Origin: Duganella sp. CF402
Lineage (GTDB): Bacteria > Pseudomonadota > Gammaproteobacteria > Burkholderiales > Burkholderiaceae_D
Assembly (NCBI RefSeq): GCF_900109645.1
Contig: NZ_FOBG01000002.1
Span: 682,001 to 746,000 of the forward strand
Length of the DNA: 64,000 nt
Reading direction: 5' to 3'
The number at the start of each line of letters is the position of its first letter. The stretch's first letter is position 1. A model generated the notes under the pieces. It saw only the letters and a list, made by a program, of their open reading frames with translations. It made no database searches and was not told where the DNA came from. Made by a program: the position numbers and the translations under genes. Positions 58,910-64,000 of this stretch are shown here, piece after piece.

Positions 58910-61206
58910 AGACGTTCCAGTTTGGCGATGCTCAGGTCCAGCACTTTCATGCCTGCGCTGCCGAAATTGATCTGGGCGCGGGCATTGTTGCCGCTGCCCT
59001 CGATGTTCACGATGACGCCCTCGCCGAACTTGGCGTGGGCCACCGATTGCCCCAGGCGCCAGCCCGAGCTCGCTTCCAGCGCCTTGCTGGTCATCTTCTG
59101 CGCCAGCGCCTTGTCCGAGCCCACCAGCGGCGCCTCGTCCCAAGCCGATTTCTTGGCGCCGAACCAGCTTGGCTGCACCTTCGGCGTGAGCCACTTCAAG
59201 GCATCTTCCGGCAACTCGTCAAAGAAGCGCGACTTCATGTTGTAGCGGGTCTGGCCGTGCAGCATGCGGGTCTGGGCAAAGCTCAGGTACAGGCGCTGGC
59301 GGGCGCGGGTGATGGCCACATACATCAGGCGGCGTTCTTCTTCCACACCATCGTGTTCGCGCGAGCTGCTCTCGTGCGGGAACAGGCCCTCTTCGAGACC
59401 AGTGATGAAGACGTTGTTGAACTCCAGGCCCTTGGCCGAGTGTACCGTCATCATCTGCACCGCTTCCTGGCCGACCGTGGCCTGGTTGTCGCCCGCTTCC
59501 AGCGAGGCATGCGACAGGAAGGCCGACAGCGGCGACATCACGGTCGCCAATGGCGCATCGGCGTCGAGGATTTCAAAACCGTCCTCATTGACCACCGCCG
59601 TGCCGGACGAGGCTTGCGCCTGCGGGCCGAGGTGCGCCGGCGCGCCCTGCCCGTAACCTTCCTCGGACAGGAACTGCGTGGCCGCACTGACCATCTGCTC
59701 CAAGTTTTCGATGCGGTCGGCGCCTTCTTTTTCAGTGGCGTAGTGGTTCAGCAGCGTGGACTGTTCCAGCACCATGCGCACCAGTTCCGGCAGCGCCATC
59801 TGCTGCGTTTCAAAGCGCGTGCCCTCGATCAGCTTGACGAAGCCGGCCAGCGACGTGCCGGCCTTGCCGGTCACATACGGCACGGCTGCGTACAGCGAAA
59901 TGCCGTACTGGTCGGCGGCGGCTTGCAGCGTCTCGATCGAACGCACGCCGATGCCACGTGCCGGGAAGTTCACCACGCGCAGGAAAGCGGAGTCATTGTG
60001 CGGATTGTCCATCAACTGCAAATAGGCGATGGCGTGCTTGACCTCGGCGCGCTGGAAGTAGCGCAGGCCGCCGTACACGTGGTACGGAATGCCGGCCGAG
60101 AACAGCGCATGCTCGATCACGCGCGATTGTGCGTTGGAGCGGTACAGCACGGCGATCTCGCTACGGGAAGCGCCGTCATGGATCAGGTTCTTGGTTTCCT
60201 CGATAATCCACGACGCTTCGGACAGGTCCGAGTTCGCCTCGTACACGCGCACCTGCTCGCCGTGGCCGGCGTCGGTGCGCAGGTTCTTGCCGAGGCGCTT
60301 GCTGTTGTTGGCGATCAGCACGTTGGCCGCGTCCAGAATGTGGCCGTGCGAGCGGTAGTTCTGTTCCAGCTTGATCAGGTTCTTGACGTTGAACTCGCGC
60401 TCGAAGGCACTCATATTGCCGACGTTGGCGCCACGGAAGGCGTAGATCGACTGGTCATCGTCACCGACGGCAAACAGCGCGCCGCCCTGCTGGGTGCCGT
60501 GGCCGGACATCAACTTCAGCCATTTGTATTGCAGGTCATTGGTATCCTGGAACTCGTCGACCAGAATGTGCTGGAAGCGCTGCTGGTAATGCTCGCGCAG
60601 CGGCTGGTTGCGCACCAGCAGCTCGTAGGTGCGCAGCAGCAGTTCGGCGAAATCGACCACGCCTTCGCGCTGGCACTGATCATCATAGAGCTGGTACAGC
60701 TCGACCTTCTTGCGCTCGTCGGCGTTGTAAGGGTCGATCTTGTCGGCGCGCAGGCCCTGGTCCTTGGCGCCGTTGATGAAGTACATCACCTCTTTCGGTG
60801 GAAACTTCTCGTCATCGACGTTGTTGGCCTTCAGCAAGCGCTTGATGGCGGACAGCTGGTCTTGCGAGTCAAGAATCTGGAACGTTTGCGGCAGCGCGGC
60901 GTCGCGGTGATGGGTACGCAGCAAGCGGTTGCACAGGCCGTGGAAGGTACCGATCCACATGCCGCGCGTATTGATCGGCAGCATGGCGGACAGGCGGGTC
61001 AGCATTTCCTTGGCGGCCTTGTTGGTAAAGGTCACGGCCAGGACGCCGGCAGGCGAGACCTGGCCGGTTTGAATCAGCCAGGCGATACGGGTGGTCAGGA
61101 CGCGGGTTTTGCCGGAGCCGGCGCCCGCGAGAATCAGGGCGCTCTGGGCGGGCAGGGTGACAGCGGCAAGCTGTTCGTCGTTCAGATTATGGAGAAGATT
61201 TTGCAT
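58906..61206 (-). CDS. uvrD: DNA helicase II UvrD
   Basis: 766 residues from ATG 61206 (MQNLLHNLNDEQLAAVTLPA). It is a superfamily 1 3'-5' helicase for nucleotide excision and mismatch repair. Motif I LILAGAGSGKTRVLTTRIAW (about 25-44), motif II HILVDEFQDTNDLQYKW, motif III VGDDDQSIYAFRGANV, motif IV LEQNYRSHGHILDAAN, motif V VHSAKGLEFNNVFITGLEEG and motif VI AITRARQRLYLSFAQTR are all present. The C-terminus (IEGSGNNARAQINFGSAGMK) is the usual Tudor-like end. Confidence 0.96.
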   Translation of the reverse strand: MQNLLHNLNDEQLAAVTLPAQSALILAGAGSGKTRVLTTRIAWLIQTGQVSPAGVLAVTFTNKAAKEMLTRLSAMLPINTRGMWIGTFHGLCNRLLRTHHRDAALPQTFQILDSQDQLSAIKRLLKANNVDDEKFPPKEVMYFINGAKDQGLRADKIDPYNADERKKVELYQLYDDQCQREGVVDFAELLLRTYELLVRNQPLREHYQQRFQHILVDEFQDTNDLQYKWLKLMSGHGTQQGGALFAVGDDDQSIYAFRGANVGNMSAFEREFNVKNLIKLEQNYRSHGHILDAANVLIANNSKRLGKNLRTDAGHGEQVRVYEANSDLSEASWIIEETKNLIHDGASRSEIAVLYRSNAQSRVIEHALFSAGIPYHVYGGLRYFQRAEVKHAIAYLQLMDNPHNDSAFLRVVNFPARGIGVRSIETLQAAADQYGISLYAAVPYVTGKAGTSLAGFVKLIEGTRFETQQMALPELVRMVLEQSTLLNHYATEKEGADRIENLEQMVSAATQFLSEEGYGQGAPAHLGPQAQASSGTAVVNEDGFEILDADAPLATVMSPLSAFLSHASLEAGDNQATVGQEAVQMMTVHSAKGLEFNNVFITGLEEGLFPHESSSREHDGVEEERRLMYVAITRARQRLYLSFAQTRMLHGQTRYNMKSRFFDELPEDALKWLTPKVQPSWFGAKKSAWDEAPLVGSDKALAQKMTSKALEASSGWRLGQSVAHAKFGEGVIVNIEGSGNNARAQINFGSAGMKVLDLSIAKLERL

Positions 61207-61242
61207 CCCGTGATTATACGTCGTCATCCCGGCGAAGGCGGC

Positions 61243-61327
61243 GCCTCATGCACTGCATGAGGCCCCTCCATAGAACGCACGATCTGTCCGGGAGCATGCG
61301 TTCCATAGGCACCGGCCTGCGCCGGTG
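61243..61327. repeat. Cluster of three hairpins between uvrD and the M56 gene
   Basis: Three inverted repeats in 85 bases: GCCTCATGCA / TGCATGAGGC (61243-61263, one-base centre); CCATAGAACGCA / TGCGTTCCATAGG (61268-61309, one mismatch); and CACCGGC / GCCGGTG (61310-61327, CTGC loop). It begins near CGTCATCCCGGCGAAGGC, which resembles common intergenic repeats of betaproteobacteria. It sits downstream of the M56 gene and upstream of uvrD, both on the minus strand. Confidence 0.65.
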
Positions 61328-61332
61328 CGACG

Positions 61333-63378
61333 TTACGCCGCCGGTACGGGTTGGGCTTTACCGTTTTGCAAACTCTCCTGCATCAGCGCACGCAGCACGC
61401 GCTCGGCTTCGCGCAGGGCTTCGGTGTGTTTCTGGTTGAGCTCACCCATGCGCACGTTCAGGTCGCCCATCGGGCGGCTGGCCTCCGCCATTTTCTGTTG
61501 CAGCGCCTTCATCGGGCCCTCCTGCTCGTGCAGCTTGGACATCTTGGTGCTCAGCTCGCGCTGGTAGACCGCCATCTGCTTTTGCAGCGGCGCCATTTCA
61601 GCTTGCAGGTCCGCCATTTTCTTCGCAAACTCGCGGGCTTTTTCCGGCGTGTTGTCATTGGCGATTTCGCGCGCTGCCTTGTCCATGCGGCGGGCGACTT
61701 TTTCCTGCTCGCGCGCCACCTGCTCCATCTCGCGTTGATACTTCTCACCTTCACGCTCGGCCTGGCGGCTGAATGCGTTCGCGGCAGTGTTCATTTCCTC
61801 GCCGATAGCATTCATGATCTTGCCCTGGGCTTCCATTTTCTTGCCCTGCGCGTTCATCTGCTCACCGATGTTGTTCACTGGCGCCCAGGCGGTGTTGACC
61901 TTGGCCATCAGGGACGGATCCTGGATCAGGTAAGTCTTGTCGCCGTCGCGGAACCAGAGGAAATCACCCTTGACCTTGCTGCGCAGAGCCGAGACTTTGC
62001 GGATATCGCGGATGTTGGCCGCGACCGTGATGGCGTCCTCGTTGGCACGCACGATGGCATAGCCTTTACTCTCATCGCCGACGCTCACGCTCGGGACTTT
62101 CGGCGGCTTGGGCGGCTCAGCCGGAAGTGCCGGCAGCGCAGGCAAGGCCGGTGTCGCTGGAGTGGCTGGCGTCGCGGGGATGGCCGGTGTCGCAGGAGTG
62201 GCCGGCGTTGCTGGCGTGGCGCGGCTCATGCGCGATGGCGGTGCAGCCGGCTCCGGTGGTGCTGGCGGCTCGGCAGGTGCGGCCGGCGCTGCGGGTTCTA
62301 CCAAGGCTGGCGGTTCTGGCGGGGCCGGTGGTTCCGGCGGCTGCGGTGCGGCGTGGGCATAGAAGACGGCGCCAGCCGCCAGCAAGCCGGCCAGCGGCAT
62401 GGCCATCTTCCAGCTAACCGGTTCAACATCGGGACGCAGCAGGCGTTTGATACGAGACATGAGATTTCCTCCGTGAGCCGCGTGGGCTAGTTGTGTAGTG
62501 TCGAACTGAAAGCGATCCAGTTGCGACAGGGCTTGCGCCAGCTTGTGCGGCTGGCCGAGCATATCCACTGCCAGGTCGTCGGCGATTTGTTCTCGCTCAA
62601 TCCGGATCCTGCGCGATATAGCCCAAACACTAGGGTGATAGAACAGCACGATTTCAATCGCGCTTTGTATGAGGTTCACGAAGTAGTCGTGACGCTTGAT
62701 GTGCGCCAGTTCATGCGCCAGCAGCGCTTCCAGCAAATCGACCGGCATGCCGGTGATCAGCGCGGTCGGCACCAGGATCACGGGTTTGAAGCAGCCGGCG
62801 GTAATCGGGCTATCGAGATGATCGGCCACGCCCAGCCGCACATGCTGCTCGATGCCGAAGCGGCGCGCCAGCTCGGACAAGCGACGCTGCCAGTAAGGAT
62901 TGGAGGTGTATTCTTCCGGCCGGGTGCGGTCCGCGACCCATTTCAGGCCGATGGCCAAACGCAGCGCCATCAACGCCGCCCCCGCCAGCCACAGGCCGAC
63001 GATCCACGGCAACTGCCGGCGCAGCAGATTCTGCGCGGCGTCCAGCGTATCGTTATCGACAATGCCGCGCGCAGCGGGCGCCAGCACGGAGAACACTACG
63101 GAATCGCCAGCAACGACGGCCGCCTTGCCGGCGCCAGCGGCGTTACCGGCAACAGCAACAGCCCCCGCATCGGCGAGCTGCATGAAGATGCCCGACAACG
63201 GCAACGCCGCGCACAGCAGCATGGCGCCGCAGGCCACGGCGTAGCGCGTCTGCGGACGCGCCTTGCGCAACAGGTACATGGCCAGCGTCACCGCCCAGCC
63301 AATCAGCAAGCCCTGCCACACAAAGTGCAGCAAGGCCCAGCCGGTGGCTGGCACTAACGTAGCGAGTTGTAGTTCCAT
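61333..63378 (-). CDS. BlaR1-like M56 family membrane metallopeptidase with an atypical C-terminus
   Basis: 681 residues. The N-terminal half (about 1-340) is the BlaR1/MecR1 M56 domain: several helices and the zinc motif in LLEALLAHELAHIKRHDYFV (about 217). After helix PLAGLLAAGAVFYAHAAPQP comes a Pro/Ala stretch with repeated ATP units (about 345-425). Then a small beta part (YAIVRANEDAITVAANIRDI) and a long charged coiled coil (about 500-670, YQREMEQVAREQEKVARRMD) take the place of the penicillin-binding sensor of true BlaR1. No BlaI/MecI repressor gene is adjacent. It probably senses an unknown signal, not beta-lactams. Confidence 0.88.
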   Translation of the reverse strand: MELQLATLVPATGWALLHFVWQGLLIGWAVTLAMYLLRKARPQTRYAVACGAMLLCAALPLSGIFMQLADAGAVAVAGNAAGAGKAAVVAGDSVVFSVLAPAARGIVDNDTLDAAQNLLRRQLPWIVGLWLAGAALMALRLAIGLKWVADRTRPEEYTSNPYWQRRLSELARRFGIEQHVRLGVADHLDSPITAGCFKPVILVPTALITGMPVDLLEALLAHELAHIKRHDYFVNLIQSAIEIVLFYHPSVWAISRRIRIEREQIADDLAVDMLGQPHKLAQALSQLDRFQFDTTQLAHAAHGGNLMSRIKRLLRPDVEPVSWKMAMPLAGLLAAGAVFYAHAAPQPPEPPAPPEPPALVEPAAPAAPAEPPAPPEPAAPPSRMSRATPATPATPATPAIPATPATPATPALPALPALPAEPPKPPKVPSVSVGDESKGYAIVRANEDAITVAANIRDIRKVSALRSKVKGDFLWFRDGDKTYLIQDPSLMAKVNTAWAPVNNIGEQMNAQGKKMEAQGKIMNAIGEEMNTAANAFSRQAEREGEKYQREMEQVAREQEKVARRMDKAAREIANDNTPEKAREFAKKMADLQAEMAPLQKQMAVYQRELSTKMSKLHEQEGPMKALQQKMAEASRPMGDLNVRMGELNQKHTEALREAERVLRALMQESLQNGKAQPVPAA
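62108..62345 (-). repeat. Low-complexity Ala/Thr/Pro coding repeat in the M56 gene
   Basis: In the M56 reading frame the stretch encodes repeated ATP, ALP and PPEP units (about residues 345-424). The repeats are short and imperfect at the DNA level. They form the flexible linker between the membrane protease and the coiled coil, and they could vary in number between strains. Confidence 0.75.
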
Positions 63379-63398
63379 TGCCGCACTCCCTGAATGAT

Positions 63399-63452
63399 GG
63401 ATGTAGAATAAATTATCTAGAACGCGCTGTCTAGAAGTTTTTTTCTACATCC
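63399..63452. promoter_or_regulatory. Candidate operator upstream of the M56 gene
   Basis: A 10-bp perfect inverted repeat GGATGTAGAA (63399-63408) / TTCTACATCC (63443-63452) encloses two TCTAGAA copies (63416-63422 and 63430-63436) on an AT-rich background. It starts 20 bases upstream of the M56 start. TGTAGA/TCTACA is reminiscent of BlaI/MecI sites, but the match is partial and no BlaI gene is seen here. Confidence 0.45.
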
Positions 63453-63460
63453 AACGGGAC

Positions 63461-63484
63461 AGGCTTAGTACCCAGGCTTAGTAC
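63461..63484. repeat. 13-base tandem duplication over the adh stop codon
   Basis: AGGCTTAGTACCC (63461-63473) is followed directly by AGGCTTAGTAC (63474-63484). The second unit contains the TAA stop of the dehydrogenase gene on the minus strand. It looks like a recent slippage duplication and leaves the protein end unchanged. Confidence 0.7.
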
Positions 63485-64000
63485 AGCACGACAGAGCGGA
63501 TCGATTCACCGCTCTTCATCAGGTCGAAGCCCTGGTTGATGTCTTCCAGCTTCAGTCGATGGGTGATCAGGTCATCGATATTCAGCTTGCCTTCCATGTA
63601 CCAGTCGACGATTTTCGGCACATCGGTGCGGCCGCGTGCGCCGCCGAAAGCGGAACCCTTCCACTCGCGGCCCGTCACCAGCTGGAACGGACGGGTGGAA
63701 ATTTCCTGTCCTGCCGCCGCTACGCCGATGATGATCGATTTGCCCCAGCCTTTATGGCAGCACTCCAGCGCCTGACGCATCAGCGTGGTGTTGCCGACGC
63801 ACTCGAAGCTGTAGTCGGCGCCGCCGTCGGTCAGCTGGATGATGTGGTCGACCACGTTCTCGACTTCATTTGGATTCACGAAGTGGGTCATGCCGAACTT
63901 GCGCGCCATCGCTTCGCGCGCCGGGTTGATGTCGACGCCGATGATCTTGTCCGCGCCGACCATCTTGGCCGCCTGGATCACGTTCAGGCCGATGCCGCCC
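63478..64000 (-). CDS. S-(hydroxymethyl)glutathione dehydrogenase / class III alcohol dehydrogenase, 3' part
   Basis: The gene runs off the right edge; 174 C-terminal codons are visible, less than half of the usual 370. The NAD-binding part shows GGIGLNVIQAAKMVGADKII, GVDINPAREAMARKFG with the Asp that selects NAD, and YSFECVGNTTLMRQALECCH. The region GVAAAGQEISTRPFQLVTGR and GGARGRTDVPKIVDWYMEGK is typical of FrmA/AdhC, the glutathione-dependent formaldehyde dehydrogenase. The catalytic zinc ligands lie outside the window. Confidence 0.92.
   Translation of the reverse strand, partial: GGIGLNVIQAAKMVGADKIIGVDINPAREAMARKFGMTHFVNPNEVENVVDHIIQLTDGGADYSFECVGNTTLMRQALECCHKGWGKSIIIGVAAAGQEISTRPFQLVTGREWKGSAFGGARGRTDVPKIVDWYMEGKLNIDDLITHRLKLEDINQGFDLMKSGESIRSVVLY

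Noticed and set aside
58162..61260. 1032-codon plus-strand frame opposite uvrD and within the BPSS1780-type gene
   Set aside because: Low-complexity Arg/Gln/His-rich product, spans two real genes in other frames, no recognisable motif.
62108..62345. Short tandem repeats that might suggest a CRISPR or VNTR array
   Set aside because: They are imperfect codon-level repeats of Ala/Thr/Pro within the M56 reading frame, without spacers of regular length.
1..64000. tRNA, rRNA, prophage and insertion sequences
   Set aside because: I looked for cloverleaf-like gaps, transposase motifs and terminal repeats and found none that hold; the intergenic gaps are too short or lack the required features.

Overview
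The window is 64 kb of high-GC chromosomal DNA. It is almost certainly from a betaproteobacterium of the Oxalobacteraceae (Duganella / Massilia / Janthinobacterium type). That placement is inferred from gene content and order: an aa3 cytochrome c oxidase cluster with the small betaproteobacterial DUF2909, DUF2970 and 35-residue assembly proteins; polA, a DUF2782 gene, a ThrB2-type homoserine kinase and a BPSS1780-type membrane protein as neighbours; xseB-ispA-dxs; pilT-pilU; and glcDEF. No rRNA, tRNA, CRISPR array, prophage or insertion sequence was found. Most of the window is core genome with tightly packed, often overlapping genes.

Layout. 1-3040: three co-directional genes of unknown function (soluble or exported domain, five-helix membrane protein, VWA-like exported protein). 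3.1-6.3 kb: CNNM/CorC-type membrane protein, lone solute-binding protein, AI-2E family exporter. 6.3-15.8 kb (minus strand): the cytochrome c oxidase locus coxB-coxA-small protein-ctaG-DUF2970-coxC, a terminator shared with a convergent DUF2909 gene, then surf1-SCO-like-ctaA-ctaB-unknown-sco. 16-22 kb: BioC-like methyltransferase, ComF, TrmL, DMT exporter, AraC regulator, small membrane protein, rfaE2 and a PilU-like ATPase. 22.3-25.7 kb: oxyR, ubiA, DUF883, membrane protein, orphan antitoxin, shrunken DUF1801 gene. 25.8-28.2 kb: lipoprotein beta-helix protein plus diheme cytochrome. 28.2-35.1 kb: proC and a YggS-type gene, divergent from pilT; then pilU, glutathione peroxidase and a GGDEF-EAL protein. 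35.1-38.9 kb: glcF-glcE-glcD. 39-41.4 kb: a decayed vapBC pair, a SUFU-domain protein, a cobalamin adenosyltransferase and an M48 protease. 41.5-43.7 kb: LysR regulator divergent from an SGNH hydrolase. 43.7-46.7 kb: xseB-ispA-dxs. 47-49.9 kb: Rieske oxygenase, DMT transporter, sulfurtransferase. 49.9-51.8 kb: ParE-type toxin-antitoxin pair, ZIP transporter, truncated dienelactone hydrolase. 51.9-53.8 kb: membrane adenylate cyclase. 53.8-61.2 kb: polA, DUF2782, thrB, BPSS1780-type protein, uvrD. 61.3-64 kb: BlaR1-like M56 protein without a BlaI partner, and the 3' part of a class III alcohol dehydrogenase.

How the parts work together. The 9.5-kb cox locus encodes all three core subunits of a terminal oxidase plus heme A synthesis (CtaA, CtaB) and copper/assembly factors (CtaG, SCO, SURF1). 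Twitching motility (PilT, PilU and a third PilU-like ATPase) is linked in one overlapping gene run to a peroxidase and a c-di-GMP enzyme. dxs-ispA and ubiA supply isoprenoids and quinone; ctaB uses the same prenyl pool.

The most unusual non-genic signal is a family of long palindromes. Intact copies lie at 46787-46884 (45-bp perfect arms) and 30882-30945 (31-bp perfect arms). Diverged half-copies are built into the coding sequences of comF (17434-17472) and of a DMT transporter C-terminus (18541-18574). A second theme is decay of accessory genes by internal loss: vapC, the DUF1801 gene and the dienelactone hydrolase. Candidates for an undescribed system are the three-gene module at the left edge and the beta-helix/diheme cytochrome pair.
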